A program made the translations under genes and the position numbers. From a virus: 40,941 nt of DNA. This document shows, one piece after another, positions 16,082 through 23,856 of the stretch (position 1 is its first letter; each line of letters opens with the position of its first letter). The DNA lies in IMG/VR virus record IMGVR_UViG_3300050132_000138, positions 1-40,941 of that record. One strand, written 5' to 3'. Under the pieces are notes generated by a model. It saw only the letters and a list, made by a program, of their open reading frames with translations, was not told the origin of the DNA and made no database searches.

Positions 16082-16455
16082 CAGACGTCAAATACCCGTA
16101 GCGCCATGGTCACGTTGACCACGTCGGTCGACAAATAGGCATAGGTCAGGTTGGTGCCCGGCTTTATCAGCTGGCAGGTTTTGCTGACGAATGAGGATCC
16201 GAGCCACACATTCATGGTGAAACGCGCAGTACCGTTGTTGAGCGTGGTTTTCACCCAGGCCACAAACGTATCATGGTCGGCCATCGTCATCTGGATGGTC
16301 TGCTTGATGGTCCCGACATTGTCGCCAGGCCGCGGTCGCTCCCGCGTGTTGCCGCCCTCGAAATCGGTCGCGATCGGATCGAGCATGCGCTGCAGCGACG
16401 CAAAGCTATCCTGCTGCGGCGCATAGTTTGAGATCGGCCAGGTCGGCAACGTCAT
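16081..16455 (-). CDS. Minor tail protein (distal tail-type)
   Basis: The product is 124 residues and beta-rich, starting MTLPTWPISNYAPQQDSFAS. The pattern of a short Trp/Pro start, an acidic charged middle (DPIATDFEGGNTRERPRPGDN) and a beta C-terminus (TYAYLSTDVVNVTMALRVFDV) is that of small minor tail proteins encoded just after the tape measure. It probably sits at the distal tail ring that carries the hub. Assignment is by position and composition. Confidence 0.7.
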   Translation of the reverse strand: MTLPTWPISNYAPQQDSFASLQRMLDPIATDFEGGNTRERPRPGDNVGTIKQTIQMTMADHDTFVAWVKTTLNNGTARFTMNVWLGSSFVSKTCQLIKPGTNLTYAYLSTDVVNVTMALRVFDV

Positions 16456-16458
16456 GGC

Positions 16459-18681
16459 CTACTGCCCCGCGAACGGCTTGATGCCGTATTGTTTCGAGAG
16501 CACCCGCATGCCCGATCCGCTCGACATGGAATCACCGACCGCGCCGTCGATGGCTTTTTTGAGCGTGATCGTGACATCGCCATTGCTACCGGTCGACACC
16601 TGCGGCTGCGCCTCGGTGTGGTTGTGGATGGTGATCTGCGGCGCAGATCCGCCGCCGAGCGCCGCCATCTGCCCCGCGGTAAAGACGCCCTCGCCCTTGC
16701 GCGCGATGATCGGCACCTCGTCGCCGGCGATGCCGCCGGTATGGAACCGCGGCGCGTCGTTGAAATGCGCCGGATGCACATAGCGGGTAAAGGTCGCCTC
16801 CGATCCGACGATGCCACCGCCATGCAGACCGACCAAGGCGCCACCGCCCACCGAGGTTGGTCCGAGCGCGCCGGCGATCGAGCCGTCAGCGTTCACGGCG
16901 CCGGAAAAGCCGCCGAGACCGAGCGAGCTCGCGCCTCCCTGCAGCGCCTTCATCAAGGGCTCGACAATGGTCAGTTTGATGATCATCTGCTCGATCGCCT
17001 TGACGATGGCGTTGCCCATTTCGGTAAAGCCCTGGCTGACCGATTTGGTGCCGGACACGATGTCGGTAAGGCCCGTGGTGAGGCCGCTTTCGATCGCCGT
17101 CGACACCGACTTGAAAGCAGTATTGACGCGGATCGCCGCGGCCTCGGTCGAGGCGAGCGCCGCCGGCACATCGTTGCCGTAGATGCCCTTGAGCTGGTTG
17201 GCGATCGCGACATCGTCGGCCGAAAGGAACGCCGTCTTGCCGGCAAAATCGATCGAGGCCGACACTTTTGCTTTGGCGAGCGCATCGGCCGCGGCCATCG
17301 CAGCGTCTTTGAGATCGGAGAACTTATCGACCTGGGCGTCGGTTTCCTTGCCGCCATTGGCCAGCACTGCGGCAGTCTCGGCCGCCTCGGCCTTGAAGCC
17401 GGCGAGCGCGGCGTCGCCGAGACCTACGGCCTGGGTATCGGCGAGTTGCTGCTCGGTATGCTTTGTCAGCGAATTGATGGCGCGATCGACCGCGTCGCCG
17501 CTGGTGTCCTTTGCCGCTACCGCCGAGCCGCCACCGGCCGCATAATCGGAGGCCGATAGCCCGGCCAGGGGACGCGCGCGCGAGCCGGGATTGGCAGGAT
17601 TCGCCTTGTCGAAAGCTGCATCCATCGCAGCCTGGTCGGGATAGCTCGGTTCCGTGATCTGGCCCGCGGCATAGCCGGGGATCGATTGCGACGCCTGGTC
17701 GGGCGTCATCAGGTGGACGCCTTGGGAAAACGCCCGACCGAGCGCAGTCCAGGCCTCGGCCGAAAAGATCGAATTGTTCTGCCAATCCATCAATGCCTGA
17801 TGCATCGGATCGGCGTCGATATGGATGACGGCGCTATCCGGAACGCCCACCGCGTCGCCGCCGGCTTTGAGCTGGCTATCCGCGGCGCTCTGGATGTCGC
17901 TTTTGCTGAACGATTTGGCGAATTTAGCGGCGCGCACGATCAGATCGTCGACGATCGGCAGCAATTCCGCCATCGCCGCTTTCATGTAGCTAGAAAACTC
18001 GACCGAGCTCTTGCGCCACTCCGCATCAAATGCTGCCGCCTTCTGGATAGTGGCGTCATCGATCACGGCGCCTGCGGCTTGCGCCTCGGTTCCGAGCTGC
18101 GACATCGCGCCCGAGCCCTGCTCGAGCAGCGGAATCCACTCCTTGGTGAAACCCAGCATCTGCGCGATCGCCAGCGCATCGCCGGGATTGTTGGCGTTTT
18201 TGATCAGGTCGGCAGCGATGCCGAGCAGCTGGTTTTCGCTGATCAATTGGCCGTTGGTGTTTTTGACGGAAAGCCCGTTAGCCTCGAGCTCTTTCGAAAG
18301 CGAATTCGAGTTGCGGCTGGCGTCATTCAAAAGCGCGGCCGACTTTTCCAGGCCGGAATTGATCTGATCGGTCGACATGCCCGCGACCGCGCCCCCGAAC
18401 TGGATGCCCTGGAAATCGGTCAGGGTCAGGCCGACCTGGTGCGACACCGTCTGCATGTCGGCCAGCGCTTTGTTGGCGCTGATGACATAATCGGAAACCT
18501 GCTTGATGCCCTCGACGGCCGCGATCGCGCCGGCGCCGAGCGCGATCAGACCGAGATTCCAGCCGCCGAGCGACGCAGTGCCACTTGACGCCGCCTGCTC
18601 GGCGCCGGCCATCGCCTGGGTGAACTTGTCGGCCCCGGAGACATCGGCGTCGATGACGAGGGAGGTAACAACTTCGCTCAT
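16459..18681 (-). CDS. Tail tape-measure protein
   Basis: The product is 740 residues, mostly helical and Ala-rich, starting MSEVVTSLVIDADVSG. The N-terminus (TQAMAGAEQAASSG) and the hydrophobic segment at about 45-65 (LGLIALGAGAIAAVEGIKQ) are typical. The C-terminal part (IVKAIEQMIIKLTIVEPLM, then Gly-rich and GGGIVGSEATFTRYVHPAHF) matches lambda-like tape measures. At about 1.5 angstrom per residue, a tail near 110 nm is expected. It starts in an ATGA overlap with the frameshift extension of the tail chaperone, the canonical order. Confidence 0.92.
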   Translation of the reverse strand: MSEVVTSLVIDADVSGADKFTQAMAGAEQAASSGTASLGGWNLGLIALGAGAIAAVEGIKQVSDYVISANKALADMQTVSHQVGLTLTDFQGIQFGGAVAGMSTDQINSGLEKSAALLNDASRNSNSLSKELEANGLSVKNTNGQLISENQLLGIAADLIKNANNPGDALAIAQMLGFTKEWIPLLEQGSGAMSQLGTEAQAAGAVIDDATIQKAAAFDAEWRKSSVEFSSYMKAAMAELLPIVDDLIVRAAKFAKSFSKSDIQSAADSQLKAGGDAVGVPDSAVIHIDADPMHQALMDWQNNSIFSAEAWTALGRAFSQGVHLMTPDQASQSIPGYAAGQITEPSYPDQAAMDAAFDKANPANPGSRARPLAGLSASDYAAGGGSAVAAKDTSGDAVDRAINSLTKHTEQQLADTQAVGLGDAALAGFKAEAAETAAVLANGGKETDAQVDKFSDLKDAAMAAADALAKAKVSASIDFAGKTAFLSADDVAIANQLKGIYGNDVPAALASTEAAAIRVNTAFKSVSTAIESGLTTGLTDIVSGTKSVSQGFTEMGNAIVKAIEQMIIKLTIVEPLMKALQGGASSLGLGGFSGAVNADGSIAGALGPTSVGGGALVGLHGGGIVGSEATFTRYVHPAHFNDAPRFHTGGIAGDEVPIIARKGEGVFTAGQMAALGGGSAPQITIHNHTEAQPQVSTGSNGDVTITLKKAIDGAVGDSMSSGSGMRVLSKQYGIKPFAGQ

Positions 18682-19118
18682 TTTGTCGCCTTGGCGGAAA
18701 GAAACAGGGAATCGAGATCCTCGAGGATCTCGAGCTCAAAGGAATCGAGTTTTAACCGTGTGAGTTCACAAAACGCCGAGATCTCGAGATAAGAGATCGG
18801 CGACGGCCCAAAACCGTTGCTGGCGCGGCGCTCGGAAAGCCTTCCGAACAGCCGCCAGAGGTGACCGAGCGCGTGCGGGAAAGGTGGCCCGTAGAGCTCG
18901 GCCTCGATCTCGGCGCGCCTGGCGGGTGTTTTGGCCCGCGCCAGCGCGCCCTCGAGTCTGGTTTTGTAGCTGACGCCCTCGTCGAGGACGTTGATCGAAA
19001 AGTGATGTTTCGCGTAAGCCCTTAGAGCGTCTCTAAGGGCGGCATAAAAGCCCGTTCTGAATTCAGATAGTTGGTGATCTGAATAAAGAAACCGGCCATT
19101 TCCGGCCGCAAAAACAAT
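18678..19118 (-). CDS. Tail assembly chaperone extension (T part, made by probable -1 frameshift)
   Basis: This frame is -1 to the preceding chaperone gene. It opens after a TGA at 19119-19121 and ends with TGA at 18678-18680, overlapping the tape-measure start. It has no plausible start codon. The coding part (about 114 codons past 19022) ends in SPISYLEISAFCELTRLKL and EDLDSLFLSA, the helical end typical of siphovirus T proteins. It would be made only by -1 frameshifting between 19118 and 19022. Candidate slippery runs in minus-strand reading are GTTTTTG (19115-19109) and two T-rich spots further on; none is a perfect X-XXY-YYZ heptamer. Confidence 0.75.
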   Translation of the reverse strand: MVFAAGNGRFLYSDHQLSEFRTGFYAALRDALRAYAKHHFSINVLDEGVSYKTRLEGALARAKTPARRAEIEAELYGPPFPHALGHLWRLFGRLSERRASNGFGPSPISYLEISAFCELTRLKLDSFELEILEDLDSLFLSAKATK

Positions 19119-19474
19119 TCAGTTGCGGCAGCGACGGAAAACTCGATCGGCGTTGCCTGCACGCTTTTGAAGGTCGGGTTTGGATCCCAGGACACAATAC
19201 GCCGGCAGACTCGTCCGACCGATTTGCGCCGGCGCATCTGGATTGTCTCCTGCGCCTCATCGGGACGCTGCCCGGTCGCCGCGGCGAGCTTCGCCGCCTT
19301 TTCTTCCTCGAGAAAATCGCGCCCGGCGTCATTCGACACCGCGATCGATTGCGCGTGTTGCGGCCCGGCCAGGGTGATTTTCCAGCCCGTGGGTTTTTTG
19401 CTGGCCGGGTGCAGGATCTCGAGCACAAACGTCTCGCCTGGCACAGCGTCGGAAAGGTCGATGGTATCGGTCAT
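19022..19474 (-). CDS. Tail assembly chaperone (G part)
   Basis: The product is 150 residues from the ATG at 19474 (MTDTIDLSDAVPGETFVLEI). A beta-rich N-terminal domain binds substrate amid typical chaperone features (HPASKKPTGWKITLAGP), and a helical C-terminus ends LNSERAFMPPLETL. It lies between the tail-tube and tape-measure genes, the position of lambda gene G. The chaperone coats the tape measure during tail building. Codon reading can shift -1 near its end to give the G-T fusion. Confidence 0.85.
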   Translation of the reverse strand: MTDTIDLSDAVPGETFVLEILHPASKKPTGWKITLAGPQHAQSIAVSNDAGRDFLEEEKAAKLAAATGQRPDEAQETIQMRRRKSVGRVCRRIVSWDPNPTFKSVQATPIEFSVAAATELFLRPEMAGFFIQITNYLNSERAFMPPLETL

Positions 19475-19498
19475 TGATTTGCCTTTTGTCGGAAAGGT

Positions 19499-19526
19499 GG
19501 CGGCGACCTCCGACAAGGCCGCCGCC
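19499..19526 (-). other. Stem-loop between tail-tube and chaperone genes
   Basis: GGCGGC (from 19499) can pair with GCCGCC (19518-19526), with further partial pairing inside. No U-run follows on the minus strand, so it is not a standard terminator. It lies just upstream of the chaperone start, downstream of the abundant tail-tube gene, in a gap of 127 bases without a gene. A role in damping expression after the tail-tube gene, or in mRNA stability, is inference. Confidence 0.4.
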
Positions 19527-19601
19527 GGTTGCGCGCAACCATCTCGCGCCGCCGCATGGGCGGACTCGAGGTTTCGGCGATGTCGGCGCCGAGACAAACT
19601 T

Positions 19602-20822
19602 TTAGCTGTTATTCGAAATCTGGATCGACATTGCGGTGTCGTCGTAACCCGATCCGGTGGTGTCATGGCCGACCAGGGCAGCCGGCACCGAGATCGTGAT
19701 ATCGCGCGGGCCGCCGGCGCTCGACATCGCCGACAGGTCGGCGGATCCGAGCGTGAAATTCGGCACGTTGATCGAGATAAAGTTTTTCGGCTGCGCCGAA
19801 TTGTCGACCGCCAGCAGCGACAGCGAAAAGCCGGTTTCGCCCAAAAATGCCGACACCCAGCTCATATCCTTCTGCAGGATCTTGAGCGACATCGAAACCT
19901 GGTTCATGCCGGGCATGACGGTCGGCGAGAGTTTTGAGCCGACCACCGCGGGCGCCACTGCGCCGTTTTCGATGGTGAGATCGAACGACGAGATGTCGGC
20001 GATATCGTTACCGCCCAGGCGCAAGGTAGCGTCGACCACCGCCATCGGCACCGAGGTCGGCAAGGTCGGCGTGGTCAGGATCGGTGTCGAGGCATTGACC
20101 GTCATCGCGCCGGTGCCGATCCAGCTCGGCTCGAACATCACGAGGTTGTTCGGCGTCATGGAGATTTTGGCGGTTTTCCAGAAACAATCCGTGAAGACGC
20201 GGCCCTGGGCGAGATCGCTCTCATATTCCTCGATCGTGAAATAGCGATTCACCAGGGATCCCGCCGGCGGCATGATCACCTTGCGGCCGCGCCGCTTGAG
20301 CACCGCGGTGGTATCAGCAGTCGCGTCGACCGTCAGGGTTTCAGCCGTGGTGATGGTGGTGGCGGAAATGCCGGTGATGCGGATGTCGCGCGAAGCGTTG
20401 CCGGCATCCTCGGCGGTGGTCAGCTCGATCACGTCATTGACGCGAAAACCCTTGGTGATCGGGTTGCCGGAATTCCATACGATACTGTTGGCGCCGTAGG
20501 TCAGCGACGTGAAATCGGCCGAGGTCGCCGAAATCTCGGTGTCCCAGGTGCCGCGCAGCAGCGCCTGCAGGATCGCATCCCAGGAACCGATCGAGAGCTC
20601 GCCGGTATAAGGACCGCCAACGGTGGCCTGCATGCCATGGCGGCCCCGCGCCGGTTGCGCGTCCTGGCGGATTTCCTTTGACGATATCGAGCTCATCGAC
20701 AGCTTGCCCGGCGTGCCGCCGGCCTGGCGCAGGATCTGGCCGCCGGATCCGCTGGCCTGGGTGCCGAGCGCCGACTGCACCAGGAACGCGGTATAACCGT
20801 GAAAATTACTTTGATAGGTCAT
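19602..20822 (-). CDS. Major tail tube protein
   Basis: The product is 406 residues, starting MTYQSNFHGYTAFLVQSALG. It is beta-rich with a regular alternation (ILTTPTLPTSVPMAVVDATL, TTTITTAETLTVDATADTT) and lacks hydrophobic segments. The motif near the middle (DLAQGRVFTDCFWKTAKISM) and the C-terminal MSMQISNNS-type end fit long tail-tube proteins of HK97/lambda-like phages that carry an extra Ig-like part. Its position after the tail terminator and before the chaperone/tape-measure pair is the standard order. Confidence 0.85.
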   Translation of the reverse strand: MTYQSNFHGYTAFLVQSALGTQASGSGGQILRQAGGTPGKLSMSSISSKEIRQDAQPARGRHGMQATVGGPYTGELSIGSWDAILQALLRGTWDTEISATSADFTSLTYGANSIVWNSGNPITKGFRVNDVIELTTAEDAGNASRDIRITGISATTITTAETLTVDATADTTAVLKRRGRKVIMPPAGSLVNRYFTIEEYESDLAQGRVFTDCFWKTAKISMTPNNLVMFEPSWIGTGAMTVNASTPILTTPTLPTSVPMAVVDATLRLGGNDIADISSFDLTIENGAVAPAVVGSKLSPTVMPGMNQVSMSLKILQKDMSWVSAFLGETGFSLSLLAVDNSAQPKNFISINVPNFTLGSADLSAMSSAGGPRDITISVPAALVGHDTTGSGYDDTAMSIQISNNS

Positions 20823-20839
20823 GGCTTGCCGCTCCTGGT

Positions 20840-21307
20840 TTAGCCGTGGTGATAATATTCAAAGGGAATGCTGCAGGTGATGCGCCACTGGTTGCCGTTG
20901 TCGGCATCCTTGGCGCCGCCATCGGTCTGCGGCGCGTAGCAGATGATTTTGGCGCCCGCGCCGTCCTGGTAGAACGTCTGCGCCCGAAAAATCTCGCCGG
21001 CGGCGACCGCGAACGCCTCGGCGTCGTCGGTGCCATAATCGGCCGGCACAAAGACGTGGACGAAGATATGCGCCTTGTAGAGCCAGAGCAGCGAGCCCGG
21101 CGCGCCGCAGCTGCGCAACGCCGCGCCGTTGCCGATCACCTCGAAATAAACCCAGGGCACCGGCGCGCCGCTGCCGTCGATCGGCGGCCAGGTCTCGGCC
21201 GGCGGGATGGTGTTGGGATAGGCGATCGGCACCGCCGGATAGGCGGCCGCCCAGGCCGCAGCAAAGGCGGTGCGCAGGGCGGCGATGGCGCCAGCATAAT
21301 TTGCCAT
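20840..21307 (-). CDS. Tail terminator protein
   Basis: The product is 155 residues. It begins with a helix (ANYAGAIAALRTAFAAAWAA), continues with PAVPIAYPNTIPP and then beta strands (PVPWVYFEVIGNG, AHIFVHVFVPADYG), the alpha-beta layout of lambda U-type tail terminators (DUF4128-like). It is placed directly upstream of the tail-tube gene. It would cap the tail and join it to the head. The identification is by fold pattern and synteny. Confidence 0.75.
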   Translation of the reverse strand: MANYAGAIAALRTAFAAAWAAAYPAVPIAYPNTIPPAETWPPIDGSGAPVPWVYFEVIGNGAALRSCGAPGSLLWLYKAHIFVHVFVPADYGTDDAEAFAVAAGEIFRAQTFYQDGAGAKIICYAPQTDGGAKDADNGNQWRITCSIPFEYYHHG

Positions 21308-21310
21308 GGT

Positions 21311-21784
21311 TCAACCGCGTTGAGTGATCTGCAGCGCCGGCTGGCGCACCAGCCAGTCGGCGCGCGCCTTGTCGCTTAACTTCCGGCCGGTCCGCTGCAT
21401 TTTCGTGAAAGACGCCCAGGCCGCCTGATTGCCGAACACGACAGGCATATAGACGAACTTTACGTCGGCCTGGTTGCCATAGCGATCGGCGACGATCTGG
21501 GCGGTGTCCTCATAGATATGATTCGGCACCGAAAGCTGCATGCGACCGGATTCGATCTTGCGAGAGTATGGTTCCGGGTTGGAAATATTGATCTGCTGGC
21601 CTGGCTGCCAGCCCGAGGCATCCGGCACGACATGACCGTCGATAAAGATCATATGGCTGTTTTTGTAGAGTCCCGGATGCTTGTCGCGGCCACTTCCGAC
21701 CGGCGACTTGTCCTTGAGCGTCTGGATCGCAAACTCGACCACCTCGGTCATATAATTGTAGGCGATCACGATGCGGATATTCAT
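21311..21784 (-). CDS. HK97 gp10-like neck / tail-completion protein
   Basis: The product is 157 residues. The sequence (YMTEVVEFAIQTLKDKSPVG, then SHMIFIDGHVV and ISNPEPYSRKIESGRMQLS) has the helix-plus-beta pattern of gp10-like head-tail joining proteins, which contain an SGP.Y..I.YG-like core. The C-terminus is basic and helical. It lies between the small connector gene and the tail terminator, starting in an ATGA overlap (21781-21784). Confidence 0.75.
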   Translation of the reverse strand: MNIRIVIAYNYMTEVVEFAIQTLKDKSPVGSGRDKHPGLYKNSHMIFIDGHVVPDASGWQPGQQINISNPEPYSRKIESGRMQLSVPNHIYEDTAQIVADRYGNQADVKFVYMPVVFGNQAAWASFTKMQRTGRKLSDKARADWLVRQPALQITQRG

Positions 21785-22080
21785 CGCTCAAAACTTGCCT
21801 TGTCGATCGGCTGGCCGTCGACCGTCACCTGATAGTCGCTGGGATGGTTGATCGCGACCAGGTCGTCATGCAGCGATTTTGCTTTTTCGCGCATATCCTG
21901 TTGCGCGCGCAGCAGCGCCGAATTCAGCGCCTTGGAAAAGCCGCCCTCGTCAAAGGTCCAGCGCGAGCGGTCGACCACGTCGACGGCGCTGGTGTTGCCG
22001 ACCAGGGCCTGGCGCCAGGTCTGCTCGTCCTGCGCCGTGTCGCGGTAGGCGATCGTTTCGGTCGGATCCCCTGTTGGCAT
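21781..22080 (-). CDS. Small head-tail joining region protein
   Basis: The product is 99 residues, starting MPTGDPTETIAYRDTAQDEQ. It is hydrophilic and acidic at the N-terminus, with a helical C-terminal part (LNSALLRAQQDMREKAKSLH). An AGGAT ribosome-binding site lies eight bases before the ATG. No family is recognised. By position it may be a connector or a scaffold-like accessory of the neck. Confidence 0.65.
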   Translation of the reverse strand: MPTGDPTETIAYRDTAQDEQTWRQALVGNTSAVDVVDRSRWTFDEGGFSKALNSALLRAQQDMREKAKSLHDDLVAINHPSDYQVTVDGQPIDKASFER

Positions 22081-22083
22081 TGA

Positions 22084-22158
22084 TCAGATCCTATGCGGCG
22101 GGCGCCAGGTCCGGCGCGCCTGGTGGCGCCACCAGCGAAACAACCAGCGCCCGATCAT
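22084..22158 (-). CDS. Possible Arg/Trp-rich micropeptide
   Basis: This is a reading of only 24 codons (MIGRWLFRWWRHQARR and on, five Trp and eight Arg). The ATG at 22158 overlaps the stop of the preceding 34-residue membrane protein (ATGA) and the stop lies just ahead of the next gene start. The coupling fits the neighbours, but the length is at the limit of what can be believed. It might only keep ribosomes moving into the next gene. Confidence 0.3.
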   Translation of the reverse strand: MIGRWLFRWWRHQARRTWRPPHRI

Positions 22159-22259
22159 CGCTTGAAAATAAAATGCCAGGCCGCAACACCGAACAGCGCC
22201 AGCACGCCGGCGAATACGGCGAGCGAGGAAACCAGGCCGATCAGCTCCTGGCGGCCCAT
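22155..22259 (-). CDS. Small single-pass membrane protein inside the neck-gene cluster
   Basis: The product is 34 residues: a short head (MGRQELIG), one hydrophobic helix (LVSSLAVFAGVLALFGVAAW) and a basic tail (HFIFKR). A GAGGG ribosome-binding site lies in the end of the preceding gene, whose stop is at 22261. Membrane microproteins are not expected among head-tail joining genes. Superinfection exclusion or a lysis role is possible but unsupported. Confidence 0.5.
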   Translation of the reverse strand: MGRQELIGLVSSLAVFAGVLALFGVAAWHFIFKR

Positions 22260-22260
22260 C

Positions 22261-22605
22261 TTAGCCCTCGACCTGGATGTCGAGGCCGATCAGCACGCCG
22301 GCGATGCGCCGGGTATCGTCATCGACCGATTTGATCGCGCATTCCTTGCCGCGGATGACGATCTTGTCGAAGGTCGACAGCGGCAGCACCGCGGCGAGCG
22401 TGTCGACCAGCGCGATGACATGGCGGTCGCCCTGCACGATCTCGCCGATCAGATCCTGAGCCCGATAGGCCGCGACGCGCGCCATGGTGTCGGTGTCGAC
22501 ATGGCTGCGCGAGGGGCCAGCGCCGCTATAGCGCCGCACCGTGACGGTCTCGCCGTTCATGCTGATCTGGCGGCGCAATGACGCCAGCGCCTGGTCGGGC
22601 CTCAT
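22261..22605 (-). CDS. Head-closure / connector protein
   Basis: The product is 114 residues. The ATG at 22605 overlaps the stop of the preceding connector gene (22602-22605), which fixes this start; the frame is open further upstream but that part is a shadow. The sequence (RRQISMNGETVTVRRYSGAG, then VIALVDTLAAV and FDKIVIRGKECAIKSVDDDT) is a beta-barrel-like pattern seen in small head-completion proteins such as the HK97/SPP1 stopper. The family is inferred from position. Confidence 0.7.
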   Translation of the reverse strand: MRPDQALASLRRQISMNGETVTVRRYSGAGPSRSHVDTDTMARVAAYRAQDLIGEIVQGDRHVIALVDTLAAVLPLSTFDKIVIRGKECAIKSVDDDTRRIAGVLIGLDIQVEG

Positions 22606-23222
22606 TCCCAGATCTCCGCGTCGAGCAGGATCGAGGCGGCGTCCGGCAACAGCGTCACCGAGCCGGGATCCACCTGCATGTAGAGATCGCCGACGCCGGC
22701 GACGGAATCGCGCCGCACGAAAATATTCTGGTCGGCGAGCGAGTAGAGATGCCGCACCGTCAATAGAATGGCGTTCTTGACGTTGTTCGGCACCAGGCTC
22801 GGATCCGAGCCCGCATTGAAATTGATCACGATCGGCTCCGGCGAGAACGGGAACACGATCGGCCAGATGGTGCCAAAGGTCGGAAAGATCCGCACCGTGG
22901 CGCCCTTGGTCTGCACCACGTAGAGCGACGGATCCAGCGTGACCGTCGCCATCGTCACCCAATCGGTATAGATGATCGAATTGACGCCGTTTTTCAGCAC
23001 CGGCGCGATCGGCAGCTCGATCACCGGGTGCCATTGCTGCATCACCCACTCGACCTCCTGCGTCACGAACAGCCGCTGGGTGTAGGCCTGGGCGGATAAT
23101 GTCGCCGCCGAGATCAAGGCGGTGATATAGGCCTCCTGGCTGTCGTCGGTCAGCCGCAGCAACGCCTTGGCGTCGGCATAGGCGACCGGATCGGCGGCGG
23201 CTGGTGTGATGGTGCGAAGCAT
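22602..23222 (-). CDS. Head-tail connector (HK97 gp6-like)
   Basis: The product is 206 residues. The N-terminal half is the helical adaptor fold (AYADAKALLRLTDDSQEAYI, TALISAATLSAQAYTQRLFV), followed by a beta insert (VEWVMQQWHPVIELPIAPVL) and a C-terminal helix (NVKNAILLTVRHLYSLADQN). This is the pattern of gp6-like connectors, which form the ring under the portal. It lies two genes downstream of the capsid gene, as expected. Confidence 0.85.
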   Translation of the reverse strand: MLRTITPAAADPVAYADAKALLRLTDDSQEAYITALISAATLSAQAYTQRLFVTQEVEWVMQQWHPVIELPIAPVLKNGVNSIIYTDWVTMATVTLDPSLYVVQTKGATVRIFPTFGTIWPIVFPFSPEPIVINFNAGSDPSLVPNNVKNAILLTVRHLYSLADQNIFVRRDSVAGVGDLYMQVDPGSVTLLPDAASILLDAEIWE

Positions 23223-23287
23223 GGGTTTTCCCGGTCGAGAACGGATCCGCCGCGGGAAAACCGCGGCGGATTATTCGGCGGTGCAGA

Positions 23288-23740
23288 TCAGACCACTTGC
23301 TCTTGCGAGGACGCGCAGTTGGTCGAATCCGAGGCGAAGCCGTAACGCGGGTCGACGCCGAGCACGACGCCGCCGATCAGGGCCGCCTCGACCGAGGGCG
23401 TGATCGAGAGCTGGAAAAACTTGAAGCCGTTGGCGATGTCGAGATCCTCCTGCTTGAGGTTGATCAGCGCCTGCTCGTTCGGATTGGTGGTCTGGGTCAT
23501 CTGGGTGATGGCCTTGCCGGTGACATCCTTGGCGCCGGCGCCGCCGCTCGAGGTGGCCTGCTGGATCTTGGCGTCGACCAGGCCGGTCGAGATCATGGCG
23601 CCGACCTCGACGATCGCGAGATAATTGTGAAACACGGTGGCGTCGAGCCAGCCGGACACCTGCACGGTGGTGGCCGACTGCGGGTTGATGGCGCCGACCA
23701 CGCCGACGCGCTGGGATGGTTTGAGATTGATATCGGGCAT
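23288..23740 (-). CDS. Small virion protein downstream of capsid, function unknown
   Basis: The product is 150 residues. The start at 23740 (MPDINLKPSQRVGVVGAINP) is supported by a strong AGGAGG ribosome-binding site; a longer open frame to 23818 lacks one. It is moderately Gly/Val/Thr-rich with beta character and no membrane segment. In the HK97-type order this slot often holds a decoration or head-accessory protein. No specific family is recognised. Confidence 0.7.
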   Translation of the reverse strand: MPDINLKPSQRVGVVGAINPQSATTVQVSGWLDATVFHNYLAIVEVGAMISTGLVDAKIQQATSSGGAGAKDVTGKAITQMTQTTNPNEQALINLKQEDLDIANGFKFFQLSITPSVEAALIGGVVLGVDPRYGFASDSTNCASSQEQVV

Positions 23741-23856
23741 GGATGCCCTCCTGATGTCTGGATGATGAAAGGGAAACGCGGAAGGCAAACGAAGCCTTGG
23801 CGCGGCCGGCGTTGGCACCGGCCGCGCGGGATGTCGGCGAAAGCTGCGCTTCGCGA

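Noticed and set aside
16489-17559. Long plus-strand open frame of 356 codons
   Set aside because: It is antisense to the tape-measure gene and looks like a shadow; no independent start signal.
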